From CAZOWW01 sp964583765 (lineage in GTDB: Bacteria; Actinomycetota; Actinomycetes; Actinomycetales; Kineosporiaceae): a stretch of DNA of 38,549 bases. The position numbers and the translations under genes are program-made. The DNA is taken from positions 1 to 38,549 of the forward strand of contig CAZOWW010000046.1 in the NCBI GenBank assembly GCA_964583765.1. The letters run 5' to 3'. Below are positions 7,745 through 16,324 of the stretch, one piece after another. The notes under the pieces are model-generated. The model ran no database searches and was not told the DNA's origin. It worked only from the letters and a program-made list of their open reading frames with translations. Each line of letters begins with the position of its first letter. Position 1 is the stretch's first letter.

Positions 7745-9793
7745 TCAGATGTCCAGGAAGCGGACGTCCTTGGCATTGCGCTGGATGAACGAGCGCCGGC
7801 TCTCCACGTCCTCGCCCATGAGCACGGCGAACATCTGGTCCGCGGCCGCCGCGTCCTCGAGGGTCACCTGGAGCAGCACCCGCTGGGTGATGTCCATCGT
7901 GGTCTCGGAGAGCTCGTTGGCGTTCATCTCACCCAGACCCTTGTAGCGCTGGATGGCGTCCTCCTTGGGCAACTTCTTGCCCATGGCGAGGCCCGCGGCC
8001 ACGATGGCGTCCCGCTCGCGGTCCGAGAAGACGTAGTCCGCCTCGGCCTTGGTCCACTTCACCTTGTACAGCGGGGGCTGTGCCAGGTAGACGTGCCCGT
8101 TGTCGACGAGCGGGCGCATGAAACGGAAGAGCAGGGTCAGCAGCAGGGTGCGGATGTGCTGGCCGTCGACGTCGGCGTCCGCCATCAAGATGATCTTGTG
8201 ATAGCGGAGCTTGGTCAGGTCGAAGTCCTCACCCACGCCGGTGCCGAAGGCGCTGATGAGGGCCTGGACCTCCTGGTTGGCCAGGACCTTGTCGATCCGG
8301 GCCTTCTCCACGTTCAGGATCTTGCCGCGGATCGGCAGGATCGCCTGGGTCCGCGGGTCCCGCCCGCTCTTGGCCGAGCCACCGGCGGAGTCCCCCTCGA
8401 CGATGAAGAGCTCACACTCGTCGGGGTGCGTGGACTGGCAGTCCGAGAGCTTGCCGGGCAGCCCGCCGCCGCTGAGCAGGCCCTTGCGCCGGGTGGCCTC
8501 GCGGGCCTTGCGGGCGGCCATGCGGGCGGCCGATGCCTGGATGGCCTTGCCGATGACGTCCTTGGCCTCCCGCGGGTGCCGGTCGAGCCAGTCGGTCAAC
8601 TGATCGGTGACCACGCGCTGGACGAAGACCTTGGCCTCGGTGTTGCCGAGCTTGGTCTTCGTCTGGCCCTCGAACTGCGGCTCGGCGAGCTTGATCGAGA
8701 TGACGGCGGTCAGGCCCTCGCGGATGTCGTCCCCGGCCAGGTTCTCGTCCCGCTCCTTGAGGATGCCCTTCTCCCGGGCGTACTTGTTGACCAGCGTGGT
8801 CAACGCCGCCCGGAAGCCCTCCTCATGGGTACCGCCCTCGTGGGTGTTGATCGTGTTCGCATAGGTGTGGACGCTCTCGGAGTACCCGGTCGTCCACTGC
8901 ATCGCGATCTCGATGGACAACCGGCGTTCGGTGTCCTCGGCCTCGAAGTCGATGATGTCGGCGTGCACGGGCTCGGTGCGCTTCGCCGAGTTGAGGTGCT
9001 GCACGTAGTCGACGAGCCCGCCGTCGTAACGGAAGCTCGCGGACGGCGCGGTGCCGTCGTCGTCCGCATGCTCGGGACGCTCGTCGACCAGGGTGATCTG
9101 CAGGCCCTTGTTGAGGAAGGCGACCTGCTGGAACCGGGAACGCAGGGTCTCGAAGTCGTAGACCGTGCTCTCGAAGATGTCCGGGCTGGCCCAGAAGGTG
9201 ATCGTGGTGCCCGTCTCGGAGGTCTCCGGACCACGGCGCAGTGGGGCCTGCGGGACGCCGATCGCGTAGTTCTGGTGCCAGGAGTAGCCCTGGCGGAACA
9301 CCGCGACCTCGAGCCGGCTGGACAGGGCGTTCACCACCGACAGGCCGACCCCGTGCAGGCCACCCGAGACGGAGTAGCCGGCACCGCCGAACTTCCCGCC
9401 GGCGTGCAGGACGGTGAGCACCAGCTCGAGGGCCGGGCGCTGCTCGACCGGGTGCATGTCCACCGGGATGCCGCGACCGTCGTCGATGACGCGGATCCCG
9501 CCACCGTCCAGGATCGTCACCTCGATCGACGTGCAGTAGCCGGCCAGGGCCTCGTCGACCGAGTTGTCCACGACCTCGTAGACGAGGTGGTGAAGGCCGC
9601 GCTCACCGGTGGAACCGATGTACATACCGGGCCGCTTGCGCACCGCCTCGAGCCCCTCCAGCACCGTGATGGCGCTGGCGTCGTACCCCCCGGTGCGGTC
9701 GAACTCATCGCCCGTTTCGGCGTGGGGAGTCCCGGCGGTCGCAGTGACCAGGGAGGTTGCAGCAGCAGAGGCAATGATCGTGTCATCGACCAC
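7745..9793 (-). CDS. gyrB: DNA gyrase subunit B
   Basis: 682 residues. This is the ATPase subunit of gyrase. A variable N-terminus of about 40 residues precedes the GHKL ATPase domain (VRKRPGMYIGST, VVDNSVDEALAG, DDGRGIPVD, GLHGVGLSVVNALS). A transducer domain follows, then the TOPRIM metal site with ELFIVEGDSAGG (about 464) and DADVDGQHI (about 541), and the C-terminal tail common to GyrB (KGLGEMNANEL). The start is GTG 9793, with AGGAG about 10 bases upstream. The 250-base spacer before dciA contains TAGAAT (9891-9896, minus strand), a possible -10 box for gyrBA, but no matching -35. Supercoiling-sensitive expression is common for gyrBA but not visible here. Confidence 0.98.
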   Translation of the reverse strand: MVDDTIIASAAATSLVTATAGTPHAETGDEFDRTGGYDASAITVLEGLEAVRKRPGMYIGSTGERGLHHLVYEVVDNSVDEALAGYCTSIEVTILDGGGIRVIDDGRGIPVDMHPVEQRPALELVLTVLHAGGKFGGAGYSVSGGLHGVGLSVVNALSSRLEVAVFRQGYSWHQNYAIGVPQAPLRRGPETSETGTTITFWASPDIFESTVYDFETLRSRFQQVAFLNKGLQITLVDERPEHADDDGTAPSASFRYDGGLVDYVQHLNSAKRTEPVHADIIDFEAEDTERRLSIEIAMQWTTGYSESVHTYANTINTHEGGTHEEGFRAALTTLVNKYAREKGILKERDENLAGDDIREGLTAVISIKLAEPQFEGQTKTKLGNTEAKVFVQRVVTDQLTDWLDRHPREAKDVIGKAIQASAARMAARKAREATRRKGLLSGGGLPGKLSDCQSTHPDECELFIVEGDSAGGSAKSGRDPRTQAILPIRGKILNVEKARIDKVLANQEVQALISAFGTGVGEDFDLTKLRYHKIILMADADVDGQHIRTLLLTLLFRFMRPLVDNGHVYLAQPPLYKVKWTKAEADYVFSDRERDAIVAAGLAMGKKLPKEDAIQRYKGLGEMNANELSETTMDITQRVLLQVTLEDAAAADQMFAVLMGEDVESRRSFIQRNAKDVRFLDI

Positions 9794-10043
9794 GGGTCAG
9801 GGACTCCTGTGTGCTCGCATGTCGGGACCCGCGGACCAGACCGCAGGATCGGCGTCCGCCGGCGGAGGGGCGGCCACCATCAACGGCACCATTCTACGCC
9901 CACCCGTGAGGAAATCCCGCCATCCAGGGCCCACGGATGCGCGTCTCGGCCATCGGAGGCCCACGGATGACTCCCCATACGACCTGCACCCCCGCAGAGG
10001 CCCACAGCGACCTCGAGGGGGCTCTCGTTCGTGCCCGGACGAA

Positions 10044-10697
10044 TCACCCGTAGGTGTCGCGCGGGCCTTGGGAGCCCGGAGCGATCCGCGGACCGCGACG
10101 CCAGGACGGCGCGTTCGGCCCGAGCACCACGACCTTGGTCACCGTGCCCTCGCCGACCTCCTCAGCCAGTCTGCGCAGCAGCGAGGCGCTGAGCAACCGC
10201 ACCTGGGTCGCCCACGCGGTGGACTCGGCCCGCACGGTGAGCACCCCGTCGGTGAAGGACTCGGGACGGGCGTGCGCGGCCACCTCGGTCCCCACCACGG
10301 TGTCCCAACGTCCGATCACCCCGCCCACGGCCACCGGGGTCGTCCAGCCCTGCTCGGCGACCAGCCGGTCGATCCCCGACCCCAGGGGCTGGGGATCCCG
10401 CGCATCGGGGTGCGCACCGCTGACCTGGGCCTCGGACCGACGGCGGGGGGCTCGGCCACCCGAGCCGGCCCGACCGAGCCGCGCCCCGCGGGCCCCGGCC
10501 GCGGCCCGTGCCCGGTTGAGTGCCGCGCGTGCGGCGTCGATGCCGGTGCTGGTGCAGCCCGGTTCGCCATCGGCTGCGGGAGGTCGGTCGTCCCCGGAGA
10601 GCCCTGCGCCCGGGAAGAGTCCGGCGTCCGGGGGAGTTCCGCCACCCGGGGAAGTTCCGGCGTCCGGGGATGGCCCGGCGCCGCCGTCACCGGCCAT
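10044..10697 (-). CDS. dciA: DciA-family (DUF721) replicative helicase loader
   Basis: About 217 residues. The conserved DUF721 domain fills the C-terminal half (about 115-200): LGSGIDRLVAEQGW, a GRWDTVVG motif and LTVRAESTAWATQVRLL. DciA loads the replicative helicase DnaB in bacteria that lack DnaC/DnaI, as actinobacteria do. The N-terminal half is Pro/Gly-rich and Arg-rich with poor conservation. I favour ATG 10697, which has GAGGTG just upstream; the alternative is GTG 10715, overlapping the recF stop by GTGA. A 25-bp tandem duplication spans this junction and makes the start ambiguous. It is the last gene of a minus-strand dnaN-gnd-recF-dciA series before gyrB. Confidence 0.92.
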   Translation of the reverse strand: MAGDGGAGPSPDAGTSPGGGTPPDAGLFPGAGLSGDDRPPAADGEPGCTSTGIDAARAALNRARAAAGARGARLGRAGSGGRAPRRRSEAQVSGAHPDARDPQPLGSGIDRLVAEQGWTTPVAVGGVIGRWDTVVGTEVAAHARPESFTDGVLTVRAESTAWATQVRLLSASLLRRLAEEVGEGTVTKVVVLGPNAPSWRRGPRIAPGSQGPRDTYG

Positions 10698-10732
10698 CTC
10701 GCACCTCGACCTCACCGGCCATGTCGCACCTC
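10683..10732. repeat. 25-bp tandem duplication across the recF/dciA junction
   Basis: 10683-10707 and 10708-10732 are near-identical 25-base units, differing at a few bases. Each contains GAGGTGCGA followed by ATGGCCGGTGA on the minus strand. Because 25 is not a multiple of three, the ATG in the upstream copy opens a frame that soon stops, while the ATG in the second copy starts dciA. Confidence 0.75.
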
Positions 10733-11851
10733 ACCGGCCAGCACGTCGACCCGGGCACCGTCGAGCCGGTCCGGCACGTCCGCGGGCACCGCCGCGGTGA
10801 CCAGCACCTGTCCGGCGTCGGCGACGAGGCCGGCCAACCGTTCCCGGCGGGTGGTGTCCAGCTCGGCGAACACGTCGTCCAGCACGAGCACCGGTTCTCC
10901 GTCGCTGTCCTCGTCGGCCCGCAGGAGCTCGTAGCTGGCCAGCCGCAGGGCCAGGGCCAGGGACCAGGACTCGCCGTGGCTCGCGTACCCCTTGGCCGGC
11001 AGCTCGCCCAGGGCCAGGAGCAGGTCGTCGCGGTGCGGGCCGACGAGGCTGATCCCTCGCTCGAGTTCCGTGGACCGCACCCGCGCCAGGGCCTCGAGCA
11101 TCCGCGCCACGAGGAGTTCCCTCCCCGGCGGGTCATCGGCGGTCACGTCCTCGCCCAGGCTCGACCGATAGGTCAGTCCCGCCGCCGTCCCCGCCGCGCT
11201 GACCTGCCGGTACGCCTCGGCGACCAGGGGCGTCAGCACCCGGACCAGCTCGAGGCGGGCCCACAGCAGCTCGGCTCCCAACTCCGCCAGGTGGGTGTCC
11301 CACACGTCCAGGGTGCGCACGTCACCCCGTCCGGCACGGATCGAGGCGCCCGCGGACTTCAGGAGCGCGTTGCGCTGTCGGAGCACCCGGTCCAGATCGG
11401 CCCGGACGCCGGCGAACCGGGGGGTCCGGGCGACCAGCAGGTCGTCGAGGAACCGCCGCCGTCCGTCCGGGTCGCCCTTCACCAGGGACAGGTCCTCCGG
11501 GGCGAACAGCACGGTCCGCAACAGTCCGAGCACCTCACGCGGGCGGCGCGGTGCGCGGTTGATCCGCGCCCGGTTCGCCGCGCCGGGCACGATCTCGAGC
11601 TCCACGAGGAGGGTCCGGTCCGCCCGAACCAGTTGCGCGCGCACCACCGCCCGCGGACGACCGGCCCGCACCAGCGGGGCGTCCGCGGAGACACGATGGC
11701 TGGACAGGCTCGCGACGTACCCCACCGCCTCGACCAGATTGGTCTTGCCCTGGCCGTTCGGCCCGATCAGCGCGGTGACGCCCGGCTCGAGCGGCAGCTC
11801 GAGGGACTCGTAGCTGCGGAAGTCGACCAGGGACAGGTGCGCGACGTGCAC
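10712..11851 (-). CDS. recF: DNA replication and repair protein RecF
   Basis: 379 residues. RecF is an SMC/Rad50-like ATPase that helps RecO and RecR load RecA at single-strand gaps. It begins MHVAHLSLVDFRSYESLEL, the family's typical start. Walker A GPNGQGKTN is at 30-38, the signature region SHGESWSLALALRLA sits near 300, and Walker B PVLVLDDVFAELD follows. Length and motif order are normal. It starts 9 bases after the gnd stop and its stop region overlaps the dciA start region, so gnd-recF-dciA is probably one transcript. Confidence 0.97.
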   Translation of the reverse strand: MHVAHLSLVDFRSYESLELPLEPGVTALIGPNGQGKTNLVEAVGYVASLSSHRVSADAPLVRAGRPRAVVRAQLVRADRTLLVELEIVPGAANRARINRAPRRPREVLGLLRTVLFAPEDLSLVKGDPDGRRRFLDDLLVARTPRFAGVRADLDRVLRQRNALLKSAGASIRAGRGDVRTLDVWDTHLAELGAELLWARLELVRVLTPLVAEAYRQVSAAGTAAGLTYRSSLGEDVTADDPPGRELLVARMLEALARVRSTELERGISLVGPHRDDLLLALGELPAKGYASHGESWSLALALRLASYELLRADEDSDGEPVLVLDDVFAELDTTRRERLAGLVADAGQVLVTAAVPADVPDRLDGARVDVLAGEVRHGR

Positions 11852-11860
11852 GGGGGAAGG

Positions 11861-12793
11861 CTATGCCCGCTCGGCGCCGGCAGTCGGCGTTCCGGGGGCA
11901 GGGGCGGGCCGGAGAGCCGGGGTGACCGCGTGTCCGCCGAACTGCTGGCGCAGGGCCGCGACCGCCCGCATGGCCGGGGAGTCCTCCTGCCGGGAGGCGA
12001 ACCGGGCGAACAGCGCCGCGGAGATCACCGGTGCCGGGACGGAGAGGGCGATGGCCTCCTCGACCGTCCACCGGCCCTCGCCGGAGTCCTCCACGTACCC
12101 GCGGAGCCCCTCGAGGCCGGGATCGGCGTCCAGCGCGGAGACGAGCAGGTCCAGCAACCAGGAGCGGACGACGGTGCCCCGGGTCCAGGCCTCGAAGCAG
12201 CCGTGCACGTCCGTGATCAGATCCTTGGCGGCCAGCAACTCGTAGCCCTCGGCATAGGCCTGCATGAGGCCGTACTCGATGCCGTTGTGCACCATTTTCG
12301 CGTAGTGGCCGGCGCCGACCGTGCCCGCGTGCACGAAGCCCTGTTCCCGGGGTCCCTGCGGCCGCAGCGCGTCGAAGACCGGCATCGCTCGGGCCACGAG
12401 CTCGGCCTCGCCGCCGACCATCAGCCCGTAGCCGTTCTCCAGCCCCCAGATGCCGCCGGAGACCCCCGCATCGAGGAAGCCGATGCCCCGGGCCGCGAGC
12501 TGCTCGGCGTGCACCACGTCGTCGGTGAACTTCGAGTTGCCGCCGTCGATCACGAGGTCGCCCGGCGACAGGCGTTCGGCGAGGTCCGCGATCACGGAGA
12601 GGGTCGCGGGACCTGCGGGAACCATCACCCAGACCGTGCGTGGCGCCGGAAGGGCCTCGACCAGCGCGGTCGTCGAGGTGACGTCGCTGACCGCGGGATC
12701 CCGGTCGTAGCCGGTCACCTCGAGCCCGGCCCGCCGCAGCCGGGTGCGCATGTTGGCGCCCATCTTGCCCAGGCCGACGAGTCCGAGGTGCAT
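11861..12793 (-). CDS. gnd: 6-phosphogluconate dehydrogenase, decarboxylating (short form)
   Basis: 310 residues, the short GndA/YqeC-type form and not the long 470-residue form. It oxidises and decarboxylates 6-phosphogluconate to ribulose 5-phosphate in the pentose phosphate pathway; short forms often prefer NAD+. The N-terminal Rossmann fold begins LGLVGLGKMGANM with Asp at the end of strand 2 (GYDRD), which favours NAD over NADP. Substrate-site motifs are VIDGGNSKFTDD, DAGVSGGIWG and the catalytic region AKMVHNGIEYG. A C-terminal helical domain follows, ending in an Ala/Pro tail. Its place between dnaN and recF is common in actinobacteria. The 260-base spacer before it toward dnaN shows no gene. 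Confidence 0.96.
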   Translation of the reverse strand: MHLGLVGLGKMGANMRTRLRRAGLEVTGYDRDPAVSDVTSTTALVEALPAPRTVWVMVPAGPATLSVIADLAERLSPGDLVIDGGNSKFTDDVVHAEQLAARGIGFLDAGVSGGIWGLENGYGLMVGGEAELVARAMPVFDALRPQGPREQGFVHAGTVGAGHYAKMVHNGIEYGLMQAYAEGYELLAAKDLITDVHGCFEAWTRGTVVRSWLLDLLVSALDADPGLEGLRGYVEDSGEGRWTVEEAIALSVPAPVISAALFARFASRQEDSPAMRAVAALRQQFGGHAVTPALRPAPAPGTPTAGAERA

Positions 12794-13053
12794 GCTGGCT
12801 CTCCCTTGCTGACGCGTGTGGCTCCGCCGTGCCGTGCGGCTGCGGCGGCTCGATGCTCCGAGCGTGCACCGGTTCGGACCGCCCCGCCCCCGGACGGGTC
12901 CTGGGCCTGCGGGGCGACCGTGCTCCGCGCACCCCTCCGGTGGCAGGTACCGGCCTCTGGCCGGCCCACGCCACCTCGGCGACTCGTCCGGGGCGGTGGG
13001 ACGCCCGGACCACGCGCGGATCGCCTGAGGCCGTCCGAGGAGGCCCCAGCCGG

Positions 13054-14190
13054 TCAGTTCGGCGTGCGCACGGGCATGAGCAGGTAGCGGTAGCTGTCGT
13101 CGTCCTCGCCGTCGATCGTGGGCTGCCCGGTGATCACCGCAGGCTTGCTGGGCTGGGTGAACGACAACCGGGCGAACGGCTGGGCGATGGCGCCGAGGCC
13201 GTCGAGCAGGAAGGACGGGTTGAAGGCGATCGTCAGGTCCTCGCCCGACAGCGTCGCCTCGACCGCCTCGGAGGCCTGGGCGTCCTCGCCTGTGCCCGCC
13301 TCAAGGGTGACCACCCCGTCGGTGAAGTGCAGCCGCACCGGGGTGTTCCGCTCCGCGACGAGAGCGACCCGCTTCACCGCATCGATGAGCGAGTGCACGT
13401 CCACGACGGCGTGGGCCAGTGCGGAGGCGGGGAAGAGCGAGCGGACCTTGGGATAGTCACCGTCGATCAGCAGGGACGTCGCACGGCGTCCACCGGCCTC
13501 GAAGCCGACGAGATCGGTGCCCACGCCACCGGACGACAGCGCGAGCACGACGTCCCCGGCCGCGCCGAGGGCCTTGGCCACGTCCGAGAGGGTGCGGGCC
13601 CGCACGAGTGCGCTGGTGGCCGGTGCGCCCGGGGACGCCGAACGCCACGGCAGGGTGCGCAGGGCGAGCCGGTACCGGTCGGTGGCCAGCAGGGTGAGGG
13701 AGTTCTCGTCGATCTCCACGCGGATCGCGGTGAGGATCGGCAGGGTCTCGTCCCGGCTCGCGGCCAGGCTGACCTGGGCGACCGCCTGGGTGAGCACGTC
13801 GCCGGCGACCGTACCGGCCTGACCCGGCATGGCGGGCAGGGTCGGGTACTCGTCGACCGGCATCGTGAGCAGCGTGAACCGGCTCGATCCGCAGGTGACG
13901 CTCACCTTGGAACCGTCCGTGGTGAAGTCCACCGGCTTGCTCGGCAGCGCCCGGGCGATGTCGGCGAGCAGGCGCCCCGACACGAGGGCGGTACCCGGGT
14001 CGGCGACCTCGGCCGGCACCTCCACGCGGGCGGAGACCTCGTAGTCGAAGCTGGACAGCCGCAACACCCCGGAGGCGTCGGCGTCGAGGAGGAGCCCCGC
14101 CAGCACCGGCACCGGCGGACGCGCCGGAAGGGCCCGTGCCGCCCAGGTGACGGCCTCGGTCAGGGTGTCACGCTCAACTCGGAACTTCAC
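13054..14190 (-). CDS. dnaN: DNA polymerase III beta subunit (sliding clamp)
   Basis: 378 residues, the normal clamp length, built of three similar domains. It begins MKFRVERDTLTEAVTWAARALP and ends YRYLLMPVRTPN, the conserved C-terminal pattern that forms part of the binding pocket. The dimeric ring holds polymerase III and other partners on DNA. Typical stretches are VSGRLLADIARALP and ILTAIRVEIDENSLTLLATDRYRLA. The start is GTG 14190, with a purine-rich GGGACGG upstream. It is separated from dnaA by 2.1 kb containing the likely origin, the usual dnaA-oriC-dnaN order. Confidence 0.98.
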   Translation of the reverse strand: MKFRVERDTLTEAVTWAARALPARPPVPVLAGLLLDADASGVLRLSSFDYEVSARVEVPAEVADPGTALVSGRLLADIARALPSKPVDFTTDGSKVSVTCGSSRFTLLTMPVDEYPTLPAMPGQAGTVAGDVLTQAVAQVSLAASRDETLPILTAIRVEIDENSLTLLATDRYRLALRTLPWRSASPGAPATSALVRARTLSDVAKALGAAGDVVLALSSGGVGTDLVGFEAGGRRATSLLIDGDYPKVRSLFPASALAHAVVDVHSLIDAVKRVALVAERNTPVRLHFTDGVVTLEAGTGEDAQASEAVEATLSGEDLTIAFNPSFLLDGLGAIAQPFARLSFTQPSKPAVITGQPTIDGEDDDSYRYLLMPVRTPN

Positions 14191-14629
14191 GCCCCACCGT
14201 CCCTTCTCGGAGTCGCAGCCGTGATGGAGAGGCTACGGGGATCCATCACGGTCATGGCACTCGGATCGCCCATGTCGTGACGATCACCGTACGGGCATCC
14301 GCAGGGGACGACCATGCACCCCGCCGATGACGAGCCCGGATCCCTGACAGTACGCGAATCGACCGACAGGGTGAACGCTGCCCGGCGAGGCGGCGATACG
14401 GCACCCCAAGGCGGACATCACGACCTCGTCCGCGAGCTGGAGGGCGGCAGACGCATTCGAGCAGGACGGCGGTAGACGCCGGTACGGGGAGGCCGGAGGG
14501 AGCGGCAGCGAGACAGGGCAGCGGCGCACGGCAAGGCGCCGGCGAGACGGGCGGCGTCGCGGCTTCGGGGACGTCAGGACTTCAGGAGGCCTTCGCCCGC
14601 ACCGAGGTTTCTGACACCCGCCGGGAGCA
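14191..14629. other. Spacer between dnaN and the assembly gap
   Basis: 439 bases without a credible gene. The part next to dnaN must contain its promoter, but no clear -10/-35 pair is visible. No good DnaA box was seen here. It ends in the run of Ns. Confidence 0.6.
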
Positions 14630-14729
14630 NNNNNNNNNNNNNNNNNNNNNNNNNNNNNNNNNNNNNNNNNNNNNNNNNNNNNNNNNNNNNNNNNNNNNNN
14701 NNNNNNNNNNNNNNNNNNNNNNNNNNNNN
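14630..14729. other. Assembly gap (100 N)
   Basis: Exactly 100 Ns, the conventional length for a gap of unknown size. The right flank is a 7-bp tandem repeat, so the gap probably reflects an unresolved repeat. Any reading frame drawn across it is meaningless. Confidence 0.99.
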
Positions 14730-14791
14730 CCCAGCACCCAGCACCCAGCACCCAGCACCCAGCACCCAGCACCCAGCACCCAGCACCCAGC
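14730..14791. repeat. 7-bp minisatellite (CCCAGCA)n, G-quadruplex-type on the minus strand
   Basis: 62 bases, almost nine perfect copies of CCCAGCA, directly abutting the N gap, so the real array is probably longer. The minus strand reads (GGGTGCT)n, that is G3 tracts separated by four bases, which fits the common G-quadruplex pattern. It lies between dnaN and the DnaA-box cluster. Confidence 0.9.
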
Positions 14792-15114
14792 GAATGCTCC
14801 CGGGGTTGGTTGAGCGTGTCACGTCGGCCGCGGAATCGATTGGGACACATCTGCCCGACCCGTGGCCACCGGACGCACGGGGCCTCGGACGCACGAGGCC
14901 TCGAAGGAACCGAATCTCCGGACGAGGGCGTGGAGGCGATCAGGCCCAGCTTGCCGGAGAGACTGCCCGGTCGTCCCGGAGGGACCGACCCGTCTGGCGC
15001 TCCGTCGGACGGGAGCGACCGGGCAGGGGTGGGGGAGCGGGGGGCGTCAGGGCTCGGTCGCCTGGATGTGGGTGGATGGTCCTCGGAGTTGAGATAAGTA
15101 GCGTGTTTGTCATA

Positions 15115-15405
15115 GCGCATGTGGACGTTGGGGAAAACCGGGGTCTTGGCTGGTAACGCGTTAGCTGGCCTGTAGATCGACTGTGCAGAACCCGGGCCTG
15201 GCTGCGGGTGGCCCGTGGACGACGGGCGGTCTGCACAGCGGACAGAGCTGGCCGTGCACGGCGAACCGCCACTTGTGCACAGGCGGACCCCTGTCTGACC
15301 ACAGGTCATCCCCTGGTTGTCCACCGGCCTCCTCCGACCTGCGACTTCCCTCCGTGACCGTTCAGTGACGCAACCCTCATTCATCCACAGGCTTGTCCCC
15401 AGGTG
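15115..15405. other. oriC: Probable replication origin oriC (DnaA-box cluster)
   Basis: Several 9-mers close to the actinobacterial box TTGTCCACA occur here. TTGTGCACA (15273-15281), TTGTCCACC (15317-15325) and TTGTCCCCA (15393-15401) match 8 of 9. TGTGGACGT (15120-15128, inverted), CTGTGCAGA (15181-15189), CTGACCACA (15295-15303) and TCATCCACA (15381-15389) match 7 of 9. Flanking stretches near 15090-15120 and 15415-15460 are less GC-rich. The dnaA-dnaN position is the standard actinobacterial origin. No single perfect box is present, so exact limits are inferred. Confidence 0.75.
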
Positions 15406-16242
15406 TGCATGAATTGACGAGGGGGAGTCATCACTGATAGTGGATCGATCGTTACGCAGGGACAGTGACTGCTCGGAGTGCGGCTGGGGCGGTACCCAGG
15501 CGTGAGTCACCGCTCCGGGGCTCGTCCGGGCCTGGTGTCGCCCGGGACGGATCTCCGTACGGCCCGACGCGGGTGGACGCCGGCTGACGCCGTGGGGTCC
15601 TCCTGCGCCGCATTCGGGACTCAGCGGAGATGGTCGGTTGCCGGACCGGCCTCGGGACCGGAGGCGGACCACCGGGAATGCAGGGAGCCTCGGGCACGAG
15701 GCCTGGCAGTCGGGGCCGCCCGGGGTGCCAGGGCTGCGGTGCAGCAGGACCGCGCGTGGAGCTCAGGAGGACGTCCAGGGGGTTCGCAGGGGTCGAGCAC
15801 GTCGGAGGGCTCGCGAAGGTGGTGGAGGGCGCGACGAGCGGCCGTGCTTGGCGAGTTCGGCCTCGCTGGACACCTCGTGCGCATCCGAACGAATTCAGCG
15901 GCGGTGATGGGTCACCCATCGAATACCCCCGTCGATGGATCCGCGGGGTGCCCCGACTCGGCGGTGGGAGATGGTGGGGCGTAGGGACATGGGGGGGGCG
16001 GGGCGTAGGGACACGGGGACCGCGCACGCGGGTGGCCGAGCGAGCGTGCACGTGCGGGGGATGCCTCGCAGCGGCAGCCGGGTCGCTGACCGGCGCGTCA
16101 CCCCGGCCACCCGGTCGCAGGTGCAGTCGGACAACGCACGGGCCGCGAACCGTCGGGGGGCGCTGACGGTGTCCCTGGGCGCAGCGTCGACCGGGACCGG
16201 CCCGGCTGGGGCCGTCGTCCGGGGGAAGTGGTAGCGAACACG
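15406..16242. other. Gene-free spacer between oriC and the dnaA terminator
   Basis: About 840 GC-rich bases. I see no credible gene on either strand. A G-rich direct repeat of GGGGCGTAGGGACA(T/C)GGGG occurs twice, at 15976-15994 and 16000-16018 (24-base period). Confidence 0.55.
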
Positions 16243-16278
16243 ACGACCCGAGCCACCCCGCGTGCGCCCTCGGGTCGT
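16243..16278 (-). terminator. Inverted repeat after dnaA
   Basis: ACGACCCGAG (16243-16252) and CTCGGGTCGT (16269-16278) pair perfectly around a 16-base GC-rich loop, about 47 bases past the dnaA stop. There is little U tract, as is common in high-GC actinobacteria. Confidence 0.55.
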
Positions 16279-16324
16279 GGGGACGGATTCCCGGGCGTGG
16301 GGGACGACCGAGGCCGGCCGGGGC

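Noticed and set aside
5073..7946. Long plus-strand open frames antisense to gyrA and gyrB
   Set aside because: They are antisense shadows of high-GC3 coding; GyrA and GyrB are unmistakable on the other strand.
14284..15672. 462-codon minus-strand open frame across the N gap
   Set aside because: It reads through 100 Ns and a 7-bp repeat, has no family features and covers the probable oriC.
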